A DNA stretch of 64,000 bases, taken from an uncultured Desulfobacter sp. (GTDB lineage Bacteria > Desulfobacterota > Desulfobacteria > Desulfobacterales > Desulfobacteraceae). The stretch covers positions 2,232,001 through 2,296,000 of the forward strand of contig NZ_OY762229.1 of the NCBI RefSeq assembly GCF_963665355.1, written 5' to 3'. Positions 23,856 to 32,603 of the stretch are shown piece after piece. How positions within the stretch are numbered: position 1 is the stretch's first letter; each line of letters begins with the position of its first letter. The notes under the pieces are model-generated. The model was not told where the DNA came from and ran no database searches. It saw only the letters and a program-made list of their open reading frames with translations. The position numbers and the translations under genes were made by a program.

Positions 23856-24668
23856 ATGACCGGGTTCATTGACGTTCATACCCATCTGCATGATTCAAGG
23901 ATCATCAATGATGTCCCGGATATTGTTTTGCGGGCAAAGAACGCCGGGGTGAAAAAAATCGCTACCTGCGCCACCATGCAAGAAAATTTTGAGCGTACAG
24001 CTGAATTGTCGGAAAAGTTTTCTGGCGTTTTGCCCTGCTTTGGGATTCATCCCTGGTTTCTTGATACCTTAAGCCCGAACTGGGAGGACAATCTTGCACA
24101 ATGGCTGGAAAAAATACCTTCCGGGGTGGGGGAGACCGGGCTTGATTTCATGGATAAAGGCGCTGACCGGGACTTGCAGCTTGGGGTGTTTAAAACCCAT
24201 CTGGCCCTGGCCTGCGACCTGAACCGGCCCATTAACATCCATGTCCGCAAAGCCTGGGACGCCATACTTAAAATTTTGAAACACCATGGTCCCCTGGCTG
24301 CGGGCGGTGTCATCCACTCCTATTCCGGATCAGCCGACCTTATCCCGCTCCTTGAAAAGTTTAATCTTCATATCTCCTTTTCCGGATCCGTAACCCGGCC
24401 CAATGCCAAAAAGGTTGTCCAGGCCCTGGGGGCGGTCAGTCTTGATCGGATCGTCTTTGAGACCGACACCCCGGATATTGTTCCCCAGTTTATTCTGGAT
24501 GCCCATCCGGACAAGACACCGTTAAACGAACCCGCCAATGTGCCGCAGATTGTCAGGGTGGCGGCCCAGCGAAAATGTATGGACTTTCAAACCCTGGCCC
24601 GGCACGGATATGAGAACAGCTTAGTGTTGTTTGGATCTGTTTTAAATTCAAAGGCGGAACATAAATGA
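23856..24668 (+). CDS. TatD family metal-dependent hydrolase
   Basis: 270 aa. FIDVHTHLHD gives the two metal-binding His, CFGIHPW and GETGLDF the Glu, INIHVRKAW and GVIHSYSGS the further His, and FETDTPD the Asp. These are the TatD/YcfH-type metallo-hydrolase residues, associated with 3'-5' DNase or deacetylase activity. The start is three bases after aroQ and the stop overlaps the tcdA start by four bases, so it is part of the aroQ transcript. Confidence 0.87.
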   Translation: MTGFIDVHTHLHDSRIINDVPDIVLRAKNAGVKKIATCATMQENFERTAELSEKFSGVLPCFGIHPWFLDTLSPNWEDNLAQWLEKIPSGVGETGLDFMDKGADRDLQLGVFKTHLALACDLNRPINIHVRKAWDAILKILKHHGPLAAGGVIHSYSGSADLIPLLEKFNLHISFSGSVTRPNAKKVVQALGAVSLDRIVFETDTPDIVPQFILDAHPDKTPLNEPANVPQIVRVAAQRKCMDFQTLARHGYENSLVLFGSVLNSKAEHK

Positions 24669-25438
24669 CCCGGGATGCAAGTCCGATCAATCCCTTTGCC
24701 CGGCTTGAGCAGTTGCTGGGCAAGGCGGCGGTGGATCGGCTTAAAAAGTCCCGGGTGGCCGTCTTTGGCCTGGGGGCGGTGGGCTCTTTTGTGGTGGAGG
24801 CTTTGGCACGTTCCGGTATCGGCTATCTGCGTCTTGTGGATTTTGACCGGGTGGATGCCTCCAATATCAACCGGCAGATTTATGCCCTGCACTCCACATT
24901 GGGATTGGAAAAAGCGGCCCTGGCCAGGGCCAGGGTCCTTGATATCAATCCCGCGTGTGAGGTGGATCTGCGCACCTGTTTTGTCAATGCCGACAGCCTG
25001 TCCCAGTTTTTAAGCCCGGACCTGGACATGGTTGTGGATGCCATTGACGGACTCAACGCCAAGGTCAGCCTGATCCTTGGGGCAAAGCAGATGGACCTTG
25101 ATATCATCTCCTCCATGGGGGCGGCAGGCAGAACCGATGTCTCCATGATCCGGACCGGGGATCTTTTTGATACAGAGGTCTGTCCCCTGGCCCGGATGGT
25201 GCGCAGACGACTGCGCCGCAGGGGGCTGGAACATGGGGTACCCTGCGTCTATTCCATAGAACCGCCCCTGAACAAAGAACCCTTTGAGGATAAAGACATG
25301 GTGGATCCCCTTGACGAGGGGGATGCCGAAGGGGGGCATGGACGCCCGAGACCTCCCATCGGGTCTGCGGCCTGGGTCCCGGGATGTTTCGGATTGACCC
25401 TTGCAGGCCTTGCGGCAAAGACCCTTGCCGCTGAATAG
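24665..25438 (+). CDS. tcdA: tRNA threonylcarbamoyladenosine dehydratase (ThiF/E1-like)
   Basis: 257 aa. VAVFGLGAVGSFVVEALARS is the ATP-binding GxGxxG loop; LVDFDRVDASNINRQI is the E1 motif with the Asn/Arg that contact ATP; VVDAIDGLNAKV and SSMGAAGRTD are typical for TcdA/YgdL. The enzyme cyclises t6A37 of ANN-decoding tRNAs to ct6A. The ATG overlaps the tatD-like stop (ATGA). The later part has a Pro/Gly-rich insertion (GDAEGGHGRPRPPIG) before the C-terminal helix. Confidence 0.9.
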   Translation: MTRDASPINPFARLEQLLGKAAVDRLKKSRVAVFGLGAVGSFVVEALARSGIGYLRLVDFDRVDASNINRQIYALHSTLGLEKAALARARVLDINPACEVDLRTCFVNADSLSQFLSPDLDMVVDAIDGLNAKVSLILGAKQMDLDIISSMGAAGRTDVSMIRTGDLFDTEVCPLARMVRRRLRRRGLEHGVPCVYSIEPPLNKEPFEDKDMVDPLDEGDAEGGHGRPRPPIGSAAWVPGCFGLTLAGLAAKTLAAE

Positions 25439-25554
25439 CGCATCAGGGGGGATGGATCATTTTTTTATATCGTTTTATATAAGTCTGTGTAACCGGCTCA
25501 GATCTTTCAACCTTCGTTGTGGGCTGTGCCTGGGTGTTGATAGACCAAGTCGGC

Positions 25555-26877
25555 CTATGGCCGTTCGTAAAATTTAATGGTGTTTTTTCCGGCATTTTTG
25601 GCTTTATACATCGCTTCGTCTGCCCATTTGAGAATTTCATCGGTACCGGCAATCTTGTCACCTGCAAACACGGCCACACCAATACTGGCGGTACAGGTGT
25701 GGCTGATCTTCTGCTTCTTGCCCCCATTATTTTCGTCAAGGGTTATCTGGCAGGGCTGTGAAACAGCGGCAAGGACCTTTTGGGAGACCCGGGCGGCCTG
25801 TTCTGTTGCCTGCTGACTGTCTTTGCCCAGGATTGTGAGAAGAACAACGAATTCATCACCGCCGATACGCGACACCGTATCCATCTTCCGCACCGTTTGT
25901 GTAAGGCGCTGGGCGATTTCCATCAAAAACAGATCTCCGGCTTTATGACCCCATGTATCATTTAACGGTTTGAAATTATCGAGATCAAGATATATCAGGG
26001 CATTGTAGCGTGCCGTTCTTTCACTTTGTGTTTTGATATGCTTGATGCGATCCTCAAGAAGACGTCGGTTAGGCAGTCCGGTTAAGCCGTCCAAAAACGC
26101 CATTTGCCGAACTTTCTCCTCTGATTCTTTTTGTTCGGTAATATCTTCGCAAATGCCGAGCAATCGTTCGATTTGGCCCTGTTTGTCCTTGATCGGCACA
26201 AGCCTGGCACTGACAACCTGGTTGTTTTCTCCTCTTGTCCTGAACTCAAACTGGCAAATCTCTCCCTGGCAGGCTTTGTCAAAAATGTGGTTCACACGCA
26301 ACAGGTCCGTTTCATTTACGATTGCCCTGTAATTCGTTGCAAGAATCTCTTTTCCATCAGGGATCCCGATCATTTTTAACCCGGCGGCGTTCATTGAAAT
26401 AATGTTTCCCTGTAAATCCAGTTCATGGATGCTGATGGGCGCATTTTCCACAATCATGCGAATCTGTTTTTCACTCTTTTGAAGAGCAAGGGTTTTTTTT
26501 CTTAATTCAATATGGGTTTTGATTCTGGAAAGCATTTCTGCCTGATCAAAGGGCTTGGTGATGTAGTCGACACCACCGGCTTCAAATCCCAGCACTTTAT
26601 CCTCGACATTGTCCAGAGCTGTCATGAAAATGATGGGGATATCGGCTTTTTGCCGGTCGGTTTTAATTTTTCGACAGGTTTCAAAACCATTCATTCCCGG
26701 CATCATCACATCCAGCAAAATGAGATCCGGCATCAGTCTGTCGAGCAATTGCAGCGCCCTTTCGCCTGATTCAGCAATGCGGGTCTGGAAATTATGATTC
26801 CTGAGAAAGGAGAGCAACACCTTGATGTTGTTGGGCTGGTCATCAACCACCAGAATCATTGGTCCATCCATAAACAT
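25555..26877 (-). CDS. REC-PAS-GGDEF diguanylate cyclase
   Basis: 440 aa if started at 26877; the ATG at 26871, 8 bases after AAGGAAC, is equally likely. A receiver comes first (ILVVDDQPNN, acceptor Asp in ILLDVMMPGMNG, Lys in YITKPF), then a PAS domain (about 135-255), then GGDEF at about residues 339-343 (SRIGGDEFVVLL). RKMD five residues before it is an intact inhibitory I-site. The protein should make c-di-GMP under control of a phosphorelay. It begins 5 bases after the large sensor kinase reading frame, so that kinase is the likely phosphodonor. Confidence 0.93.
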   Translation of the reverse strand: MFMDGPMILVVDDQPNNIKVLLSFLRNHNFQTRIAESGERALQLLDRLMPDLILLDVMMPGMNGFETCRKIKTDRQKADIPIIFMTALDNVEDKVLGFEAGGVDYITKPFDQAEMLSRIKTHIELRKKTLALQKSEKQIRMIVENAPISIHELDLQGNIISMNAAGLKMIGIPDGKEILATNYRAIVNETDLLRVNHIFDKACQGEICQFEFRTRGENNQVVSARLVPIKDKQGQIERLLGICEDITEQKESEEKVRQMAFLDGLTGLPNRRLLEDRIKHIKTQSERTARYNALIYLDLDNFKPLNDTWGHKAGDLFLMEIAQRLTQTVRKMDTVSRIGGDEFVVLLTILGKDSQQATEQAARVSQKVLAAVSQPCQITLDENNGGKKQKISHTCTASIGVAVFAGDKIAGTDEILKWADEAMYKAKNAGKNTIKFYERP

Positions 26878-26882
26878 GTTCC

Positions 26883-28331
26883 TTATTTTTTGTAAAATCG
26901 AACTATGAGCTGCTCGATTTCCTGAATTTGAATATCAGCCGCAAGTTGCCCCAGGCAGAGGGCAAAAGCCTGGTAGCGTCCCGAATCTGTCTGGGCCATG
27001 TCCGATGCCATGGATTCAATGGCGTCAATGTTGCCTTCCTCCAGGTGATTTTGCAGTTGTTCTAGAATTTCAGACGGGGGGGGGACAATCTTTTCATCAG
27101 TCGGTGCCGTTAAATTTTCCCGATCCAAAGAGAGATTTAGCAGATCGGCAAGGGTCTCAAGTAACTGCTGTTTTGCAAAGGGTTTGGGTAGAAAACCACT
27201 GAAACCGGCTTTTTGGCACCTTTCCCGCAAGTGATCCTGGTTGATAAGCGATGCTGTAATGGCAACAACCGGAATGCGGCCGTAGGCCTGGGCTTTGCGC
27301 AGTTGCTGCATGGCCGTAAACCCATCAATGACAGGCATGACAAGATCCATGAAGATGATGTCAGGACGCTGCCGTTCACAGGCCGCCAAGACATCTTGCC
27401 CGTCCGCGGCTTCTTCAATGGCAAACCCCAGAGGTTCCAGGGTGTCTTTGAGCACAGCACGATTGCTTGGCTGATCATCCACGATCAGGATCGTTTTGGT
27501 GCCCGGTTTAAAGCCGTGAAGACGGGGCACTTGCTTGGGCTCATGGGAGATCTCGGATTCGTCTGCATCACGGGAGTCCACAACAGCAGTGAAGATAAAC
27601 CGGCTCCCCGGGCCATACTCGGCCTGGTTATCGGCATGAACCGGACTGGTCAGGCTCAGGTTGCCGCTCATGAGTTCAACCAGCTGTAAACTGATACTCA
27701 GGCCCAGGCCTGTTCCCTGGGATGCCTTTAGACGGTCACCCGACTGCTTGAACGGTTTAAACACTTCTTTTTGCAGGTCTTTGGCAATGCCCGGTCCGGA
27801 ATCTTCCACGATAAACGTCAATTTTGTTTTATCCCCTTCAAGAGAGTGCGCCTCAACCTGGAAAAGGCAATAGCCTGTGTCGGTGAACTTGGCCGCATTG
27901 GAAAGAAGATTGAGCAGGATCTGGCGAAGTCGCAGTTCATCCGCCACGATGATATCAGGCAGTTGTTCGTCCGGTTCATATCGAAATGAGATTTTTTTAA
28001 GAGCGCACCGGTTCCGTGCAATGTCACAGATACCTTGTAAAAATGGTTTCAGGTTAATCTCGTTGAGAATCAGTTCCAGTTTGCCGGCTTCAATTTTAGA
28101 CAGGTCCAGAATATCGTTGATGAGCATCAGAAGGTGCTCTCCGGCATTGTGTATGGTTCTGATGCCGTTCTGCTGTTTTTCGTTCAAGGTCTGATCTTCG
28201 GCAAAGATCTGGGCATAGCCGAGAATGGCATTGAGTGGTGTGCGCAGTTCATGGGACATATTGGAGAGGAAAACTGATTTTGCCAGGTTGGCGGCCTCAA
28301 TGGCGGCTATGGCCTCTTTAAGTTTTTCTTC
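26883..28331 (-). pseudogene. 3' part of a split sensor kinase: HisKA-HATPase-REC
   Basis: The frame includes TEEKLKEAIAAIEAANLAKS before the first ATG (28259, MSHELRTPLNA), so the coding sequence clearly starts upstream of that ATG and continues the frame of 28307-32164. Domains: HisKA with SHELRTP, HATPase with NLLSNAAKFT, VEDSGPGIA and GTGLGLSIS, receiver (TILIVDDQPSN, IIFMDLVMPVIDG, PKPF), and a short helical tail. A single missing base around 28329-28341 separates the two parts. If translated from 28259 alone, the fragment would be a soluble kinase without sensor domains. Function of the joined protein: see the next entry. Confidence 0.8.
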
Positions 28332-31300
28332 TGTCTCTTTTGTACCGTTATATCGTAAATTGTGCCCATTGACACCAGTGGCTTGCCGATGGGGTCAAAT
28401 TCAACACCTCCCTGCTCTTCTACCCATTTGATACGGCCGCTTCCCGTCAAAATTCTGTGGGTCAGTTTGTATTTTTCCCGTGAGAGAAATGCGTTTTCAT
28501 AGGCCGTGGCCACCCTGTGCCTGTCGTCCGGATGGATTTTTTCCATAAAAGTCCCATAGGATGGCGTAAACGATTCCCTGTCCAGCTCAAAGATTTTGAA
28601 TGTTTCATCCGACCAGATCAGGCTGTCATTGATGATATCAAATTCCCATATGCCAAGATTGGCCAGCTGTCTGGCCCGCTCCAGCTCCTCCTTGATTTCC
28701 GTTAATTCGTTGTTTTTCCGCAATAAATCTTCCCTGACAGTGACATCTGCCGTGATATCTTTTGCGGACAGGAGTATGCGTTGTTTGTCAGGCATCATGG
28801 CAAGGCTCATGCTGGCAATGAGCGTCTCGCCGTTTTTGGTGAGACACCGTTTTTCCAAATCCGTGATGATCTGTTTGTGCGGCAGTTCGGCAAAAACCTT
28901 TTGAATCGTTTCTTGTTCCGGTTGGATACTCAAATCTATACAGTTGAGCTTCAAAAGTTCATCCATTCTGTATTGAAGCATATCCAGGTATGCCTCATTG
29001 GCATAAAGAAAATTCGCCTTCAAATCCACAAGGGCGATACCATGCTGACTGGTGGCAAAGATAGCTTCCAGCTCCTTGTTTTTCATTTTCAGTAGCCGGC
29101 TGCGCTGATAGTACCACAGGAGTATCACAAGTATCAGGGCCAAGGCGGCAAGCACATATCTGTAGTTAATCCTCTCCTTGACAGGTCCGTGTCCCCATTT
29201 GTGCTTTATGTCGGTAATCGTTTCCGGTGCAAGGGTTGGCATCATCCTGTTAAGGATGTAGATCAGCTTTTTGCTGTTATTATTGGCAAAGATGTATAGG
29301 TCAAAATTTTGTTTGCTGAGGCTGCTGATTTTGAGATGGTCATAGTTGTATTTGCGGCTGATGAAGTTGAGAACAGGCAGAAGATCAGCCGCCGCGTAAA
29401 CTTGCTTCCTTGCCGTCAGATCCAGTGCTTCCAGGGTGTTATTAACCGGTATCAGGATTATATCCGGATAATATTTTTCCAGCATCCTGCGGACAGTGGA
29501 ATTGTGGCTGACAGCAATTCTTTTCCCTTTAAGGTGATTCATAGATCTTTCAAAGGGGGCATCCAGTCTGGTCATAATGGCGATGGGATAGGAATCATAG
29601 ATTTCACTGAAAACCCCATGATGCTCCAGTTCTTCGGTTTTACCGGCGGCAATCGTTAGGGCGTTGGGGTCCTTTTTGATTCTTTCCAGTAGCTGTTCGC
29701 ATGTGTCAACCTTTATGAAATTGTATTGGACGCCCAGATCCTGAACCAGGGCCCGCCAGAAATCGACACTGAGCCCCTGGACTTTAAGTTTTTCATCGGA
29801 CGAGTTGGCAAGGATGGAGAACGGTTCCCAGTTATTGACATAGATGTTGAATGTATTGTTTTGAAGATACGCCGTCTGTGCAACAGAGAGTCGGCGGCTT
29901 TTGTCATCTTCGCTCAGAAACCACTTCCGGCGCAATTTTTCAAGCTTTGAGTACCCAATGGTGCCATAGCTTTTATCGAGAATGGATTTCAGAATGGGAT
30001 TTTTCTTTTGCACGCCCCAGATGGCGGCTTTGGCCTGCCCCTTGTCCGGGGATGTCAGGAATCCCTTGGCCTTGAGGCCGTGCAGGTTGTTTTTGTAGAT
30101 GATGTATTCGCCGCTGTGTTGTTCCTGAAAACATGCATCCGCCTTTCCGTTCTCCACCAACTGCATCATCTCTGATGCATCCCCGCCGGTGATAATGGCG
30201 GCCGGGTCAAAATTTTCTGCAATAAAGCCATTGAGTCCGCAACCGCTGTAGGTGGCCACAGTTTTAGTTCTCAGCGATGCAAGGTCGGTAATATCCCCTG
30301 CGTCTGCCCCGGCAAAAATGGCAACGTTGAGAGTCTGATGGTGATTGCTGAAGTCTATGTATTTTTCTCGCTCAGGAGAAACCACCATGGCCAGGGCCAC
30401 ATCAAACTGACCGCGTTTCATTCCTTCAAGGACGTTGCCCACAGGCAGAGGAGAAGAATATTCAGCCTTGAGTCCGGCAGTGTTCAGGACTTCCTGAAAT
30501 ATGCCGGCGTAGTATCCTTTGACCTTATTGTTCTCAAAGATAATATACGGAGGGATTTCATGGACCCCGACCTTTATGGTTGGATTTGACTGTATCCAGG
30601 CCTCTTCCTCATCGGTCAAATGATGCTCCCGGTGCATGCCGAGCCACTTGTCGCTGATGGCATATTTTTCTTTTATTGAGAGTGAATGTATCGCCTTGTC
30701 CAGAATGTCTCTGAGGATCGGGGCGTCCGGGCGGATTGCCGAAACGGATTTGATGGTAATTCCCTTAATGGTAAAAACGGGCTCAATGTCGCTTAAAAAG
30801 TGTTTCGCAAGAAGAAAGTTGCCTGTGTTTAAGGAGACCACTGCATCGGCTTTGTTGTTCTCCAGCAAAGCAAATGCATCCAGTATCGTCGGGACGCGCA
30901 CCAGGTCCATTGTGTTTTGATACTGGGAGAGGAAGCGATCAAGGACAAGGATGTTCTGGGTAAATGCCACCCGGAGATGATGCAAATCCTCAATGGAGTT
31001 AAGCGGGATATCTGTCTCTTTGGGGGCATATACCTGGGTGAGAATCTCAAAAACTTCTTCACTGATCAGCGTGTTGTGGAGCAATGCCGTACGGCTGTCC
31101 ATCAGGGGGATAACATCTATTTTGCCATCATGGAGCTTTTGAATCGTTGTTTTCCAGTCACCTATTTCAAAGCGCAGAGTAATCCCGAGTCTTTGGGCAA
31201 TCAATGCGTAAATGTCAGGTACTATTCCTGTATACTCATTGGGTGACTTTTCTATGAGGAAAGGCTCGAAGCCGAGTGCGTAGCCCAGGGTCAGTACCGG

Positions 31301-32164
31301 ATTGTTCTGCAGATATGCCTGCTCCTCACTGGTCAGCGGCAGGGTGGGGAGCGACATCGTTGTATCCCATTTTACCAGTAGACTTTTAAGTTTTTCCGGC
31401 GGGATGGAGTTATAGGCCTTGTTCAGGCTGGATATCAGAAGCGGTTCGTTTCTGCTGACTGCAAAATGCATGAAAAGCTCGGGTGAATGTTCGTCATCGA
31501 GCATTTTAATGGTTATGTTTTTTTCAAATAGAGGCACGGTGTTGAACAGGTAGCTCACCACGGAATAATTCTCGATAAAGGCATCAATTTCACGGTTGAC
31601 AAGTCCTGTTATCAGGTCATTCATCTTGGAATAGCGGATCGTTTTTTGCCGGGGATGATGCTTGGCTAAAAACTTTTCAAAAACAGAATCCTGCATGACA
31701 CCGAGCATGCCGTCTCCCAGTTGGCTGATCCGGGTGTGTCCTTTAAGGCTGACCAGTCCGGTCATCAGTTTGAACGTTGTTTTATCACTGAAAAGATAGG
31801 CTTTTTCCCGTTCGGCTGTTTTCACCATGTTGCCCACAAGATCCAGACCACCTGCTTTGAGCATTTTCATGTGATCAGCCCAGGGGTATCCCTGGACGAA
31901 CTCTATGTTCACATTGAGCTTTTCTGCTATCAGGCAGGCCAGATCAATCAGATAGCCTTGGGGCTTGCCGTTGTCCACAAAGTTGAACGGTTGCCAGTTG
32001 TCATAGGTGGGCATGCGCAGAATCTTTTTTTGTTGGAGATAGGCTCTTTCTGCCTGGCTCAAACCCAAATCCTGTACCCGATCATTTACGGGAAGTTGCG
32101 CATACAGTTGCCCTGACCACAAACATAAATGGACAAAAATAAGCAGAGAACAGGCTGACTTCAT
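28307..32164 (-). CDS. 5' part of split sensor kinase: four solute-binding domains, TM, two PAS
   Basis: 1285 aa. A signal peptide (about 1-22) is followed by four tandem SBP_bac_3-type periplasmic binding domains at about 35-275, 280-520, 530-770 and 780-1020; each starts with a Leu-Gln/Ser-Asn-Asn/Lys stretch and has YxP-like ligand entry motifs (GYLIDLA, GIVPDIYALI, GYYAGIFQEV). A membrane helix (about 1026-1046) leads to two PAS domains. The frame ends in QKRQKKNLKRP; skipping one base gives TEEKLKEAI and the kinase of 26883-28331. The joined protein would be about 1770 aa, sensing amino-acid-like solutes through repeated BvgS-type domains. The break may be a real frameshift mutation or a sequence error. 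Confidence 0.88.
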   Translation of the reverse strand: MKSACSLLIFVHLCLWSGQLYAQLPVNDRVQDLGLSQAERAYLQQKKILRMPTYDNWQPFNFVDNGKPQGYLIDLACLIAEKLNVNIEFVQGYPWADHMKMLKAGGLDLVGNMVKTAEREKAYLFSDKTTFKLMTGLVSLKGHTRISQLGDGMLGVMQDSVFEKFLAKHHPRQKTIRYSKMNDLITGLVNREIDAFIENYSVVSYLFNTVPLFEKNITIKMLDDEHSPELFMHFAVSRNEPLLISSLNKAYNSIPPEKLKSLLVKWDTTMSLPTLPLTSEEQAYLQNNPVLTLGYALGFEPFLIEKSPNEYTGIVPDIYALIAQRLGITLRFEIGDWKTTIQKLHDGKIDVIPLMDSRTALLHNTLISEEVFEILTQVYAPKETDIPLNSIEDLHHLRVAFTQNILVLDRFLSQYQNTMDLVRVPTILDAFALLENNKADAVVSLNTGNFLLAKHFLSDIEPVFTIKGITIKSVSAIRPDAPILRDILDKAIHSLSIKEKYAISDKWLGMHREHHLTDEEEAWIQSNPTIKVGVHEIPPYIIFENNKVKGYYAGIFQEVLNTAGLKAEYSSPLPVGNVLEGMKRGQFDVALAMVVSPEREKYIDFSNHHQTLNVAIFAGADAGDITDLASLRTKTVATYSGCGLNGFIAENFDPAAIITGGDASEMMQLVENGKADACFQEQHSGEYIIYKNNLHGLKAKGFLTSPDKGQAKAAIWGVQKKNPILKSILDKSYGTIGYSKLEKLRRKWFLSEDDKSRRLSVAQTAYLQNNTFNIYVNNWEPFSILANSSDEKLKVQGLSVDFWRALVQDLGVQYNFIKVDTCEQLLERIKKDPNALTIAAGKTEELEHHGVFSEIYDSYPIAIMTRLDAPFERSMNHLKGKRIAVSHNSTVRRMLEKYYPDIILIPVNNTLEALDLTARKQVYAAADLLPVLNFISRKYNYDHLKISSLSKQNFDLYIFANNNSKKLIYILNRMMPTLAPETITDIKHKWGHGPVKERINYRYVLAALALILVILLWYYQRSRLLKMKNKELEAIFATSQHGIALVDLKANFLYANEAYLDMLQYRMDELLKLNCIDLSIQPEQETIQKVFAELPHKQIITDLEKRCLTKNGETLIASMSLAMMPDKQRILLSAKDITADVTVREDLLRKNNELTEIKEELERARQLANLGIWEFDIINDSLIWSDETFKIFELDRESFTPSYGTFMEKIHPDDRHRVATAYENAFLSREKYKLTHRILTGSGRIKWVEEQGGVEFDPIGKPLVSMGTIYDITVQKRQKKNLKRP

Positions 32165-32603
32165 TAGATTCCTTTGTCTATGGATTCACATAAGGCCATC
32201 TCTAATTACTTAGAGACACCCATAATAGAAAATCGCAAGCCCCCATGAACCAGATCGGGGTTTTGTCATAAAAAAGCACAGAACAAAAAAAATGATGGGG
32301 AATATTATCCTCAAGACGTTTTTGTACGGAATAATAGAAAAGTCCCATCACTATTTTTCTAAATGACAGCTTGTATCCATAGTAACTGCGCCATATAGAA
32401 AAATCAATTCCCATTTTATCTGGTAGCCAATGGATTGAATTTATTGATCCTGTGCATTTTACCTATTATTCTATTTGCTTCCTCAATATCGTTCATTTGA
32501 ATGATTCGTTGTGTTTTTTATTTAGGAATATTATAAAATAGACATACGAATCAAAAGAACACTGAAATTTAGATCATTGCAGCTTTTCCGGCATCAATAA
32601 AAT
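32165..32603. other. divergent intergenic region
   Basis: This 439-base gap lies between the minus-strand sensor and the plus-strand dikinase gene and should hold both promoters. A minus-strand 70-codon frame at 32202-32414 has no motif and no ribosome binding site and is not accepted. AT content is high. Confidence 0.45.

Noticed and set aside
28329-28341. Programmed ribosomal frameshift
   Set aside because: No classical heptamer with downstream structure was recognised and kinases of this type are not known to use one; mutation or read error is simpler.
32202-32414. 70-codon minus-strand frame
   Set aside because: No Shine-Dalgarno sequence and an aromatic-rich composition typical of AT-rich non-coding DNA.
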